Positions 54,155-64,000 of a stretch of 64,000 nucleotides of DNA are shown here, one piece after another. Both the position numbers and the translations under genes were made by a program. The DNA comes from Frigoribacterium faeni (GTDB lineage: Bacteria; Actinomycetota; Actinomycetes; Actinomycetales; Microbacteriaceae): positions 1-64,000 of the forward strand of contig NZ_BJUV01000012.1 of NCBI RefSeq assembly GCF_007988805.1. Reading direction: 5' to 3'. Position 1 is the stretch's first letter. The number at the start of each line of letters is the position of its first letter. The notes under the pieces were generated by a model, which saw only the letters and a program-made list of their open reading frames with translations, searched no databases and was not told the origin of the DNA.

Positions 54155-54209
54155 ACCGACCCGCGCCTCCTCGCCCACACGCCCGCACCACCCACCGACG
54201 GAAAGCACC

Positions 54210-56018
54210 GTGACCACACCTTCTCCCGCTCCCGAGAGCACCATCGTCGACGGCATCCACTACCACCAGCACGACATCGTGATCGTCGGCGCCGGCGGCG
54301 CAGGCATGCGGGCGGCCATCGAAGCCGGGCCGAACGCCAGCACGGCGGTCATCTCGAAGCTCTACCCGACCCGGTCGCACACCGGCGCCGCGCAGGGCGG
54401 CATGGCCGCGGCCCTCGCCAACGTCGAGGACGACAACTGGGAGTGGCACACCTTCGACACCGTCAAGGGCGGCGACTACCTCGTCGACCAGGACGCCGCG
54501 GAGATCCTCGCCAAAGAGGCCATCGACGCCGTGCTGGACCTCGAGAACATGGGCCTGCCGTTCAACCGCACCCCCGAGGGCAAGATCGACCAGCGCCGCT
54601 TCGGCGGGCACACGGCCGAGCACGGCAAGAACCCCGTCCGCCGGGCCTGCTACGCCGCCGACCGCACCGGCCACATGATCCTCCAGACGCTCTACCAGAA
54701 CTGCGTCAAGCACGGGATCAACTTCTTCAACGAGTTCTACGTGCTCGACCTGATCATGGGCGAGATCGACGGCGAGGAGCGCCCGGCCGGCGTCATCGCC
54801 TACGAGCTCTCGACGGGCGACCTGCACGTGTTCCAGGGCAAGGCCGTCATCTTCGCCACCGGCGGCTTCGGCAAGATCTACAAGACGACCTCGAACGCCC
54901 ACACCCTCACCGGCGACGGCGTCGGCATCATCTGGCGCAAGGGCCTCCCCCTCGAGGACATGGAGTTCTTCCAGTTCCACCCGACCGGTCTCGCGGGCCT
55001 CGGCATCCTCCTCAGCGAGGCCGCCCGCGGCGAGGGCGCCATCCTGCGCAACAGCGAGGGCGAGCGCTTCATGGAGCGCTACGCCCCCACGATCAAGGAC
55101 CTGGCTCCGCGCGACATCGTCGCCCGCTGCATGGCGACGGAGATCCGCGAGGGGCGGGGCGCGGGTCCCCACAAGGACTACGTCTACCTCGACATCACGC
55201 ACCTCGACCCGGCCGTGATCGACGCGAAGCTCCCGGACATCACCGAGTTCGCCCGCACCTACCTCGGCGTCGAGCCGTACACGGAGCCCGTCCCCGTGCT
55301 GCCGACCGCGCACTACGCCATGGGCGGCATCCCGACCAACGTCAAGGCCGAGGTGCTCCGCGACAACACGACCGTCGTGCCGGGTCTGTACGCCGCCGGC
55401 GAGTGCGCCTGCGTCAGCGTGCACGGGTCGAACCGCCTCGGCACGAACTCGCTGCTGGACATCAACGTCTTCGGCAAGCGCGCCGGCAACAACGCCGTGG
55501 AGTTCGTCAAGGACGCCCCCTGGGTCCCGCTGCCCGACGACCCCGCCGCATTCGTGCGCGGGCTCGTCGACGACGTCCGATTCGCCACGGGCACCGAGCG
55601 CATCGCCACGCTGCGCAAGGAGCTGCAGGACAGCATGGACCGCAACGCCCAGGTCTTCCGCACCGAGGAGACCCTCGACGAGGTGACCCACGTCATCGCC
55701 GACCTGCGCGAGCGGTTCAAGAACATCAGCGTGCAGGACAAGGGCAAGCGGTTCAACACCGACCTCCTCGAGGCCATCGAGCTCGGATTCCTGCTCGACC
55801 TCGCCGAGGTCGTCGTCTACTCCGCCCGGTCGCGGCAGGAGAGCCGCGGCGGGCACTTCCGCGAGGACTACCCGACACGCGACGACGAGAACTGGCTGGT
55901 GCACACGATGGCCTACCTCACCGGCGACGCGCACTCGTCGCTGGCCGGCGACCACATCCGCCTCGACACCAAGCCCGTCGTGATCACGAACTACCAGCCG
56001 ATGGAACGGAAGTACTGA
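54210..56018 (+). CDS. sdhA: Succinate dehydrogenase flavoprotein subunit
   Basis: Oxidises succinate to fumarate in the citric acid cycle and respiratory chain. It is 602 residues. FAD is bound by [13 protein letters not shown] and covalently at His57 in [11 protein letters not shown]; substrate and proton-shuttle residues lie in [20 protein letters not shown] and [23 protein letters not shown] is usual near the FAD domain end. GTG at 54210 has a ggaaag site. The [Fe-S] subunit starts 2 bases after its stop. Confidence 0.97.
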   Translation: MTTPSPAPESTIVDGIHYHQHDIVIVGAGGAGMRAAIEAGPNASTAVISKLYPTRSHTGAAQGGMAAALANVEDDNWEWHTFDTVKGGDYLVDQDAAEILAKEAIDAVLDLENMGLPFNRTPEGKIDQRRFGGHTAEHGKNPVRRACYAADRTGHMILQTLYQNCVKHGINFFNEFYVLDLIMGEIDGEERPAGVIAYELSTGDLHVFQGKAVIFATGGFGKIYKTTSNAHTLTGDGVGIIWRKGLPLEDMEFFQFHPTGLAGLGILLSEAARGEGAILRNSEGERFMERYAPTIKDLAPRDIVARCMATEIREGRGAGPHKDYVYLDITHLDPAVIDAKLPDITEFARTYLGVEPYTEPVPVLPTAHYAMGGIPTNVKAEVLRDNTTVVPGLYAAGECACVSVHGSNRLGTNSLLDINVFGKRAGNNAVEFVKDAPWVPLPDDPAAFVRGLVDDVRFATGTERIATLRKELQDSMDRNAQVFRTEETLDEVTHVIADLRERFKNISVQDKGKRFNTDLLEAIELGFLLDLAEVVVYSARSRQESRGGHFREDYPTRDDENWLVHTMAYLTGDAHSSLAGDHIRLDTKPVVITNYQPMERKY

Positions 56019-56019
56019 C

Positions 56020-56775
56020 ATGAGCACCGCAGTCCTCGAGAACTCCCCCGCGGGCGCCGACGCCGTCCCCACCTTCACGGCCACGCTGATCATCCGTCGA
56101 TTCGACCCGGAGGTCGACAGCGAACCGCGCTGGCAGGACTTCGACGTCGAGGTCCTCCCCACCGACCGCGTCCTCGACGCGCTGCACCAGATCAAGTGGG
56201 AGCAGGACGGCTCGCTCACGTTCCGTCGCTCGTGCGCCCACGGCATCTGCGGCTCCGACGCCATGCGCATCAACGGCCGCAACCGCCTCGCCTGCAAGAC
56301 GCTCATCAAGGACCTCGATCTGACGCAGCCGATCTACGTCGAGGCCATCAAGGGGCTCCCTCTCGAGAAGGACCTCGTCGTCGACATGGAGCCCTTCTTC
56401 AAGTCCTACCGGGAGATCCAGCCGTTCCTGATGGCGTCGAGCAAGCCCGAGAAGGAGCGCCTGCAGAGCGCGACCGAGCGTGCCCGCTTCGACGACACGA
56501 CCAAGTGCATCCTCTGCGCGGCCTGCACCTCGAGCTGCCCCGTCTTCTGGACGGACGGCCAGTACTTCGGCCCCGCCGCCATCGTCAACGCGCACCGCTT
56601 CATCTTCGACTCGCGCGACGAGGGATCCCAGGTCCGCCTCGACATCCTCAACGACAAAGAGGGCGTCTGGCGCTGCCGCACGACCTTCAACTGCACCGAG
56701 GCCTGCCCCCGCGGCATCCAGGTGACCCAGGCCATCGCCGAGGTCAAGCAGGCGGTGCTGCGCGGCCACGCCTGA
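56020..56775 (+). CDS. sdhB: Succinate dehydrogenase iron-sulphur subunit
   Basis: Carries electrons from FAD to quinone through three clusters. It is 251 residues. The [2Fe-2S] ligands are Cys72, Cys77 and Cys92, with Asp80 in the fourth position as in E. coli. The C-terminal ferredoxin domain has Cys163, Cys166, Cys169 and Cys173 (CILCAACTSSCP) and Cys219, Cys225, Cys229 (CRTTFNCTEACPRG) for the [4Fe-4S] and [3Fe-4S] clusters. A 14-bp terminator follows. Confidence 0.97.
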   Translation: MSTAVLENSPAGADAVPTFTATLIIRRFDPEVDSEPRWQDFDVEVLPTDRVLDALHQIKWEQDGSLTFRRSCAHGICGSDAMRINGRNRLACKTLIKDLDLTQPIYVEAIKGLPLEKDLVVDMEPFFKSYREIQPFLMASSKPEKERLQSATERARFDDTTKCILCAACTSSCPVFWTDGQYFGPAAIVNAHRFIFDSRDEGSQVRLDILNDKEGVWRCRTTFNCTEACPRGIQVTQAIAEVKQAVLRGHA

Positions 56776-56788
56776 GAGACGATCCTCA

Positions 56789-56820
56789 CGACGGCGCCGG
56801 GCTCACGCCCGGCGCCGTCG
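56789..56820. terminator. Perfect 14-bp terminator after sdhB
   Basis: cgacggcgccgggc (56789-56802) and gcccggcgccgtcg (56807-56820) pair perfectly around tcac. It lies between sdhB and a convergent small gene. Confidence 0.85.
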
Positions 56821-56847
56821 TCGGTCGTGGCGTGGATCCGGCGCAGG

Positions 56848-57195
56848 TCAGTCGTCTTCGACGATGCAGACGGCGTCGAGCGCCAGGGCCAGTCGCAGGG
56901 CGACCGAGACGCCGATCTCGCCGTCGTCGCCGAGCGGGGCCGACGCGTCGATCCAGAACACGGGGAGGCTCACCTCGGGAGGGTGGGGCAGCAGCCGTTC
57001 GATCTCTCCGGCGGTCGCCAGCTCCTGGGCGCCGTAGACGGTCAGAAGCGCCCGGCCGCCGCGGGCGAAGACCTGCGACGCCGTACCGCCGTCGATCTCG
57101 CGTACGCCGAACGACTCGTCGACGGCGCGGGCGGCCGTGGCGAGGTCGAGCCCGTCGGGGATCTGGGGACTCAGGATCGTGACGTCACGGGGCAC
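56848..57195 (-). CDS. Hypothetical protein, 115 residues
   Basis: I do not recognise this protein. It starts with GTG 11 bases inside the end of the gene before it, so it is coupled to it. It has no signal peptide or membrane helix, is rich in Ala, Leu and acidic residues, and shows alternating strands and helices (FARGGRALLTVYGAQELATA, VSLPVFWIDASA). The end is acidic (ALDAVCIVEDD). Its role is probably tied to the upstream gene. Confidence 0.6.
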   Translation of the reverse strand: MPRDVTILSPQIPDGLDLATAARAVDESFGVREIDGGTASQVFARGGRALLTVYGAQELATAGEIERLLPHPPEVSLPVFWIDASAPLGDDGEIGVSVALRLALALDAVCIVEDD

Positions 57196-58360
57196 CGTCG
57201 CGTGCCTCCTCGGCTCCGTCGTCGTCCGGGTCGGCGTCGCTCGCCGACGACCCCGCGATGCCGATGACGCCGGGCATCCGGCTCTCGTGCAGCAGGTCGA
57301 ACTCGTGGAGGTCCTCCTCCCACGCCTGGAGGAGAGGCGTCGACACGAGGGTCGCGAGCCGATCCGGGCCGACGGCCTCGAGCGTCTCGTGGAGGGCGTC
57401 CCAGCCCGACGTCGTGGCATCGCCGAGAGGGACGACGTAGGCCGGCAGTCGAGGGCGACCCACGACCCTGACGGTGTCGCGGGTGGGCAGCACCGACAGG
57501 TCGAGGCCGAGGCGCTTGACCGACGGCGCACCGATCAGGAGGGCGACGGGGTTCGGGGGCGGGTAGGTGACGGCCCGCGCACAGCGATCGATCTCGCCCT
57601 CGCGCGCGACGACGAGCGCGAACGTGGGCAGGGTCGTCTCGGCGATCTCGGTGAGGGCGTCGGTGAGCCGGCCGATGGCCGCGTCGAGGTCCCGACCGTC
57701 GACCGGGTGGGTGACGTCGGCGGTCAGAGCGGTGGTCTCCTCGATGCCGTGCTCGGTCACCCGGGCGGTGATCGTCGCCGACACGTGCGGCCCCTCGGCG
57801 ATGAAGCGCACGGTGTCGGGGGCGGAGTGCCGCGCGTGCTGCGTCATCACCCAGCGGTCCCAGCCGTGCAGGAGCGGTTCGGTGGTGCCCCAGGAGACCG
57901 GCGACCCGCCTGAGATGGCCGACGTCAGGACCTCGAGCGCACCTCCGAGGCTGGTGTCGTGGGAGGCGCGGTGCAGGACGGTCAGGTCGACGGTCAACTG
58001 CGGGGTCGTGTCGACGGCGGGGCGGATGACGGGCGGCGCGGCGGCGACGGAGCCGTCCTCCTCGACCGGCGCTCCGGCCGCGTCGACGTCCTCGTAGGGC
58101 AGGCCGCTCAACCCGTCGCGATAGCCGCCCTCGTCGTCCCGGACGACCCAGGCGCCACCCGCCTCGACCAGGGCGGAGCGGAACCCGACGGTCAGACGAG
58201 AGCGTTCTCCCGTGACCAGGACGACGCGTCGTCGGTGGCGCTTCCGTCTCAGGAGGTCGGACATCGGCCGGCTGAGGCGGACGACCCCGGCACGACCGTC
58301 GATGCGGACGACGCGCGGAGTGACCGCATCGACCAACGGGTGTCGTATTGGGGTTCCCAC
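57185..58360 (-). CDS. Uncharacterised protein, possibly DUF6177-like
   Basis: A protein of 391 residues. The N-terminus (LVDAVTPRVVRIDGRAGVVR, then VVLVTGERSRLTVGFRSALVE and VVRDDEGGYRDGLSGLPYED) resembles, from memory, the actinobacterial family DUF6177, often found near type VII secretion genes; this is unverified. No signal peptide or membrane segment is seen. GTG at 58360 was chosen because it lies 6 bases after a CAGACT box and the frame upstream looks non-coding. The last 50 residues are acidic and low in complexity. It is followed by the 115-residue gene with an 11-base overlap. Confidence 0.6.
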   Translation of the reverse strand: MGTPIRHPLVDAVTPRVVRIDGRAGVVRLSRPMSDLLRRKRHRRRVVLVTGERSRLTVGFRSALVEAGGAWVVRDDEGGYRDGLSGLPYEDVDAAGAPVEEDGSVAAAPPVIRPAVDTTPQLTVDLTVLHRASHDTSLGGALEVLTSAISGGSPVSWGTTEPLLHGWDRWVMTQHARHSAPDTVRFIAEGPHVSATITARVTEHGIEETTALTADVTHPVDGRDLDAAIGRLTDALTEIAETTLPTFALVVAREGEIDRCARAVTYPPPNPVALLIGAPSVKRLGLDLSVLPTRDTVRVVGRPRLPAYVVPLGDATTSGWDALHETLEAVGPDRLATLVSTPLLQAWEEDLHEFDLLHESRMPGVIGIAGSSASDADPDDDGAEEARDGAP

Positions 58361-58366
58361 ACCACC

Positions 58367-58372
58367 AGTCTG
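58367..58372 (-). promoter_or_regulatory. -10 box CAGACT
   Basis: Minus-strand CAGACT, 6 bases before the GTG at 58360; same form as the box of the RNA methyltransferase gene. Confidence 0.4.
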
Positions 58373-58476
58373 CTCCGCGGACGTCCGAGTCGACCGGATC
58401 CACGACGATCGACCAGGAACCGCGGGGAGCGACGAGGGCGCCGTGACGGGCGGCGCACCGACCGGGACGGTCCGCC

Positions 58477-58482
58477 TAAGCT
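58477..58482 (+). promoter_or_regulatory. -10 box TAAGCT
   Basis: Plus-strand TAAGCT, 75 bases before the ATG at 58558. The leader has a small gtgag/ctcac inverted repeat right after the box. Confidence 0.5.
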
Positions 58483-58557
58483 GGTGAGAGCTCCTCACGG
58501 GTCGGCACATCCCCCGCGGCGGCGCAGACCCCCACCCCGACCGAGAGGCCGAGACGC

Positions 58558-59001
58558 ATGGACGTCACCCGCCAGCAGCAGCTGCAGAACGAGATCGCCG
58601 CGACGTTCGCGGAGTCGCTCGTCGATCACGACTGGGCGGAGGCGACGCTGTTCCTGATCGAGGTCGGCTCGATCTCGCGCGTCTGGGTCGATGCCCTCGA
58701 CGCGACGGGCAGCGCCCGACAGGGCCTCTCCGTGCCCGACGTGGCGCCGACCGGCTCGCTCCTCCGCGAGACGATGGCCGACCCCGACAAGGGCGCCTGG
58801 TTCTCGCTCGCACTGACCCTGACGCGCGACGGCTCGTTCACGGCGAGGTTCAACCTCGATCGCCGTGTCTACGACGACGCCGCCTCGCCGTTCGAGCCCG
58901 GTGGGGCCGGCGAGGTGCCGTCGGACTCCGACTACCTCGCCGACCTCGAACGGTTCCCGCGGGCGGAGAAGTACCGCCCGTCGTGGCTGCCGGTCGGCTG
59001 A
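58558..59001 (+). CDS. Hypothetical protein, possibly YezG-like immunity protein
   Basis: A soluble protein of 147 residues. The opening (QQQLQNEIAATFAESLVDHD then ATLFLIEVGS), the middle (WFSLALTLTRDGSFTARFNL) and the end (YLADLERFPRAEKYRPSWLP) resemble, by pattern, the immunity proteins of the YezG/DUF600 kind that neutralise secreted nuclease toxins in Gram-positive bacteria. No toxin gene lies next to it. Nothing in the sequence proves the assignment. It lies between the DUF6177-like gene and ptsI and has its own promoter. Confidence 0.6.
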   Translation: MDVTRQQQLQNEIAATFAESLVDHDWAEATLFLIEVGSISRVWVDALDATGSARQGLSVPDVAPTGSLLRETMADPDKGAWFSLALTLTRDGSFTARFNLDRRVYDDAASPFEPGGAGEVPSDSDYLADLERFPRAEKYRPSWLPVG

Positions 59002-59017
59002 CCGGGCCGCCCGTGGG

Positions 59018-60667
59018 CTAGACGGCGACGGCCTCGGCCGCTTCGCGGGCTCCGGAGGCGGTGCTGGCGTCGACCGCGGCGGCCGCCAGCGCGCGTGCCT
59101 GCTCGAGCGTGTACTTCGACAGCTCGAGACGGACGTCGGCGAGCGCCGCGGGGGTCATCGACAGCGTGGTCGCGCCGAGTCCGACGAGCACGACGGCCAG
59201 CAGCGGATCGGCCGCGGCCTCGCCGCAGATGCCCACCGGCTTGCCGGCGGTCGCGCCGGCCTCGCCCAGGGCGCGCACCAGCCGCAGCACAGCGGGGTGC
59301 CACGGGTCCTGATAGGACGCGACCGACCCGAGCATGCGGTCGGCGGCGAGGGTGTACTGCGTGAGGTCGTTCGTCCCGATGCTGACGAAGTCGGCACTGC
59401 GGAACACCTGGTCGGCCAGCACGGCGAGCGACGGCACCTCGGCCATCACGCCGACGGTCTTCAGGCCGAGCTCCCGGCCGAGGGCCACGAAGTACTCGGT
59501 CTCCTCCGCGTCGCTGACCATCGGGGCCATGACCCAGAGATCGGCCGTCGTGGCGGCCTGCGCCGCGGCGAGCGCCGTGAGCTGGTCGCGCAGGATCTGC
59601 TCCTTGACGCGCAGCGCGCGGAGTCCGCGGAGGCCGAGGGCCGGGTTCTCCTCGTGGGCGTCGTTGAGGAAGCTCAGGGGCTTGTCGGCGCCGGCGTCGA
59701 GCGCCCGGACGACGACCTTCTTACCCGGGAACGCCTCGAGCAGTGCGGTGTAGCTGGCGGTCTGACTCTCGACGGTCGGGGCGGTCGACGAGCCGAGGAA
59801 GAGGAACTCGGTTCGGAACAGGCCGACGCCCTCGGCTCCGAGCGCGACGGCACCCGCCGCCTCGTCGGGCGACCCGAGGTTGGCGAGCAGGGGCACGGCG
59901 TGGCCGTCGGCGAGGGCGCCGTCGGTGAGGGGCGCGGCGGCGGCGACGAGGCGGTCCGCGATGCGCTTCTCGGCGGCCGCGACCTCGTCGGCGCCGGGGT
60001 CGACGGTCACGACGCCGGTCGCGGCGTCGGCCACGACGACGGTGCCGTCGGCGAGGTCGAGAGCGCCGGTCACGCCGACGATGGCGGGGATCGACTTCGA
60101 CCGGGCGAGGATCGCGGTGTGCGAGGTCGGCCCCCCGTCGCGGGTGATCAGCGCCAACACCTTGTCGAGGTCGAGCAGCGCGGTGTCGGCGGGGGCCAGG
60201 TCGGGTGCGACCAGGACGAACGGGGTGTCGCTCTCGGGGACGCCGGGGGCCGGCACGCCGCGCAGGGAGGCGATGACGCGCTGGGAGACGTCGCCGAGGT
60301 CGGCGGCCCGCTCGGCCATGTAGCCGCCCATTCCCACGAGCATGTCCTGGAAGGCCGCGAACGCCTCGAAGACGGCCCGCTCGCCCGTCGCGCCGTCGGC
60401 GATCCGCTGCTCGACGTCGTCGGTGAGGGTCGGGTCCTGCGCCATGAGGGCCTGGGCGTCGAGGACGTCCTTCGCCTCGCCGCCCGCCTTCTCGCCTCGG
60501 GCGGCGAGGTCGTCCGCCACGAGTCCGAGCGACCGGGTCACCGCGGCGAACTCGACGTCCGCCTCGGCCGTGCGCTTGTCGGCGCTCGGCTCGGGGAGGG
60601 GATCCGGCATCCGGAGGATCGGGCCGACGGCCACTCCGCGTCCGACGCCAACGCCCTGTAGTGCCAC
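59018..60667 (-). CDS. ptsI: Phosphoenolpyruvate-protein phosphotransferase (PTS enzyme I)
   Basis: Starts PTS phosphate flow from phosphoenolpyruvate to HPr. It is 549 residues, slightly shorter than the usual 560-575. The phosphorylated His183 is in DGGPTSHTAILARS; GVGLFRTEFLFL and FVSIGTNDLTQYTLA are the PEP-domain signatures, and VGICGEAAADP holds the catalytic Cys. GTG at 60667 has gaagagg 7 bases upstream and gives the expected N-terminus. No HPr gene is nearby. It would energise the EIIA/EIIB pair at 41344-42091. Confidence 0.95.
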   Translation of the reverse strand: MALQGVGVGRGVAVGPILRMPDPLPEPSADKRTAEADVEFAAVTRSLGLVADDLAARGEKAGGEAKDVLDAQALMAQDPTLTDDVEQRIADGATGERAVFEAFAAFQDMLVGMGGYMAERAADLGDVSQRVIASLRGVPAPGVPESDTPFVLVAPDLAPADTALLDLDKVLALITRDGGPTSHTAILARSKSIPAIVGVTGALDLADGTVVVADAATGVVTVDPGADEVAAAEKRIADRLVAAAAPLTDGALADGHAVPLLANLGSPDEAAGAVALGAEGVGLFRTEFLFLGSSTAPTVESQTASYTALLEAFPGKKVVVRALDAGADKPLSFLNDAHEENPALGLRGLRALRVKEQILRDQLTALAAAQAATTADLWVMAPMVSDAEETEYFVALGRELGLKTVGVMAEVPSLAVLADQVFRSADFVSIGTNDLTQYTLAADRMLGSVASYQDPWHPAVLRLVRALGEAGATAGKPVGICGEAAADPLLAVVLVGLGATTLSMTPAALADVRLELSKYTLEQARALAAAAVDASTASGAREAAEAVAV

Positions 60668-60749
60668 TGTGAAACCTCTTCGTGTCGGTGAGTCCGGGTA
60701 CGCGAGCGCGGGCACCCGGTGGTGCGCGTCGTGCTCGCAGTCGCCTGAC

Positions 60750-60755
60750 ATCGTA
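60750..60755 (-). promoter_or_regulatory. -10 box TACGAT of ptsI
   Basis: Minus-strand TACGAT, 82 bases before the ptsI GTG. Confidence 0.5.
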
Positions 60756-60804
60756 CGCGAGAGCCGCCTGGGAGCGGGGACCGGACGCGGGGTCCGACCG
60801 CCCC

Positions 60805-60810
60805 TAACCT
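60805..60810 (+). promoter_or_regulatory. -10 box TAACCT of the yihY-like gene
   Basis: Plus-strand TAACCT, 6 bases before the ATG at 60817; leaderless arrangement. Confidence 0.6.
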
Positions 60811-60816
60811 GGGACG

Positions 60817-61953
60817 ATGCGACGACGACGAGACGATGAGCCGTCGACGGACGCGCCGGGGTCGGTCGAGGCCGGGCCGCAGGGCGACGCTCGCGCCCGA
60901 CCCGCGACCGCGGTGCGGGCGACCGGCGCGCGCGTCGCCGCCGCCCGCCCGGTCCGGGTCGTCGGCCGCTACGTGGCCGCCAAGGGGCCGCTCCTGGCGG
61001 CCGGTCTCACCTACCAGGCCCTGTTCGCGCTCTTCGCGGGGCTCTGGGTCGGCTTCTCCGTCGCCGGGTTCGTCGTGTCCGGCGACGAGGCCCTGAGCGA
61101 TCAGCTCGTGGTCTTCATCCGCTCGGCGGTGCCCGGTCTCATCCAGGACGAGTCCGGCGCCGGCGTCGTCGACCCCGAGGCGCTGCTCGACGCGAGCGTC
61201 TTCGGCTGGACGGGCGCCATCGCCCTCGTCGGTCTGCTCTTCTCGTCGATCGCGCTCTTCGGCAGCATGCGGGACTCCGTCCGCACGATCTTCCGGGCCG
61301 CCTCCCCCGCGACCCCGCTCGTCCGCCTGCTGCTGCGCGACCTGGCCCTCGCGCTGGCGTTCGGGGCCGCCGTGGTCGTCTCGGCCGCCCTGTCGCTGCT
61401 CAGCACCTCGGCCGTCCGCTGGGTCCTGCATCTGCTCGATCTGTCGACGACCTCCCCGACGGCGGTCGTCCTGCTGCGCGTGACGGCGCTGCTGCTCGTG
61501 TTCGCCTTCGACGCCGCCGTGCTCGCCGCTCTGTTCCGGGTGCTGGCGGGGCTGCACATCCCCGGCCGGCGCCTCCTCGTCGGATCGTCGATCGGCGCCG
61601 CGGGCTTCGTCCTGCTCACGGTCGTCGGCGCGACGCTGCTGCGCGCGACGGGCAACAACCCGCTGCTGGCGTCGTTCGCCGCGATCATCGGGCTGCTGAT
61701 CGTGATCGACCTGCTCTGCCAGGTGCTGCTGCTCGCGGCCTCGTGGATCGCCGTCGGCATGGACGACATCGGCGTGCTCGCCGATCCGCACCAGGAGGCC
61801 GAACGTCTGCGGCTGCTCGAGGAGGAGCGGATCGCCCAGGAGGCGCGGGTCGCGACCCGGTCGGGGCGCCTCGTCGAGGCCGTCCGAGGGGTCGTCCACC
61901 GCCTGCCCCGGCCCTCACGCGGTCGCGGCACGGGTGACGGTGGCCGCCGGTAG
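60817..61953 (+). CDS. YihY/BrkB family membrane protein
   Basis: A protein of 378 residues. A charged N-terminus of about 45 residues is followed by about six membrane helices in the YihY/virulence-factor BrkB pattern: AAKGPLLAAGLTYQALFALF in helix 1 and GLHIPGRRLLVGSSIGAAGF between later helices. The C-terminal tail is charged, helical and basic. The function of the family is not settled; the early name ribonuclease BN is wrong for it. ATG at 60817 follows the -10 box by 6 bases. Its stop TAG forms part of the next promoter. Confidence 0.88.
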   Translation: MRRRRDDEPSTDAPGSVEAGPQGDARARPATAVRATGARVAAARPVRVVGRYVAAKGPLLAAGLTYQALFALFAGLWVGFSVAGFVVSGDEALSDQLVVFIRSAVPGLIQDESGAGVVDPEALLDASVFGWTGAIALVGLLFSSIALFGSMRDSVRTIFRAASPATPLVRLLLRDLALALAFGAAVVVSAALSLLSTSAVRWVLHLLDLSTTSPTAVVLLRVTALLLVFAFDAAVLAALFRVLAGLHIPGRRLLVGSSIGAAGFVLLTVVGATLLRATGNNPLLASFAAIIGLLIVIDLLCQVLLLAASWIAVGMDDIGVLADPHQEAERLRLLEEERIAQEARVATRSGRLVEAVRGVVHRLPRPSRGRGTGDGGRR

Positions 61954-61956
61954 TGT
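61951..61956 (+). promoter_or_regulatory. -10 box TAGTGT of the exonuclease gene
   Basis: Plus-strand TAGTGT, 7 bases before the ATG at 61964. Its first three bases are the stop codon of the preceding gene. Confidence 0.6.
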
Positions 61957-61963
61957 TCTGCCC

Positions 61964-63872
<1,909 letters not shown>

Positions 63873-63874
63873 CG

Positions 63875-64000
63875 ATGCGCCCGTTCGTGCTCGAGTCCGA
63901 TGCGGTGCGTCTGTCCGTGCCCGAACGGGGCGACATCGACGCCATCGTCGAGTCCTGCCAGGACCCCGAGCTGCAGAGGTTCACCACCGTCCCGACGCCC
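63875..64000 (+). CDS. GNAT family N-acetyltransferase (3' end missing)
   Basis: Only the first 42 codons are inside the window, starting with ATG 2 bases after the trpS stop. VRLSVPERGDIDAIVESCQD followed by PELQRFTTVPTP is the usual opening of RimJ/RimL-like acetyltransferases. The acetyl-CoA site lies beyond the window. The assignment rests on this opening only. Confidence 0.65.
   Translation, partial: MRPFVLESDAVRLSVPERGDIDAIVESCQDPELQRFTTVPTP

Noticed and set aside
54087-56309. A 740-residue minus-strand open frame across sdhA
   Set aside because: Antisense shadow of sdhA and sdhB, which are beyond doubt. The translation is composed of Val, Leu, Gly, Glu and Asp without motifs.

Overview
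The window is very GC-rich DNA. Its gene families, dense packing and promoter style point to an actinobacterium, most likely of the family Microbacteriaceae; the genus cannot be set from sequence alone. Supporting features are the actinobacterial acyl-CoA carboxylase set (accD with a tiny epsilon subunit, and a fused biotin carboxylase/BCCP), BirA beside it, a WbbL-like rhamnosyltransferase, LCP and GtrA proteins, sdhCDAB, many GTG starts, and many TANNNT -10 boxes only 6-8 nt before the start codon.

Region 1 (about 1-24300) is a cell-envelope polysaccharide locus. It holds eight clear or probable glycosyltransferases in several families, all four dTDP-L-rhamnose genes split into two pairs (rmlC-rmlA on the minus strand at 6380-7851; rmlB-rmlD on the plus strand at 19894-21767), a pyruvyl transferase, an OafA-like acyltransferase with an SGNH domain, a lone SGNH hydrolase, a hexapeptide-repeat acetyltransferase, a Tat-exported M15 peptidase with a small co-oriented relative of its C-terminal domain, and an LCP ligase. 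Together they could make dTDP-rhamnose, build a decorated rhamnose-containing glycan on a lipid carrier and attach it to peptidoglycan. A GT2/GT4 convergent cassette appears twice in a row (7965-10749 and 10878-14887), which suggests duplication.

Region 2 (about 24291-41340) is mostly housekeeping: purK-purE, gtrA, UDP-glucose dehydrogenase, a PH-domain membrane protein, birA, accD-accE, a response regulator with two membrane kinase-like proteins, a TrmA-type RNA methyltransferase, maf, accBC, purine nucleoside phosphorylase and a phosphohexomutase. It contains the only long intergenic stretch (31310-31703), with tandem hairpins and a plausible promoter: a small-RNA candidate.

Region 3 (about 41344-50530) is nucleoside uptake and salvage on the minus strand: a BMP-type lipoprotein, ABC ATPase, two permeases, cytidine deaminase and thymidine phosphorylase as one unit, then adenosine deaminase with PTS EIIA and EIIB proteins of ascorbate type that have no EIIC here. 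Region 4 (50637-64000) holds manC and a divergent mannosyltransferase, sdhCDAB behind a promoter with a perfect 13-bp palindrome, three poorly known genes that may be a remnant of a toxin/immunity or type VII-associated module, ptsI, a YihY-type membrane protein, exonuclease III, trpS and the start of a GNAT acetyltransferase.

Translational coupling through 4-base GTGA or ATGA stop/start overlaps occurs at ten junctions. No tRNA, rRNA, CRISPR array, insertion sequence or prophage was recognised. The best candidates for something undescribed are the paired M15 C-terminal domain and small protein (18557-19737), the duplicated glycosyltransferase cassettes, the intergenic RNA candidate, the gene at 838 with no canonical start codon in any frame near its ribosome binding site, and the orphan PTS pair inside nucleoside salvage.
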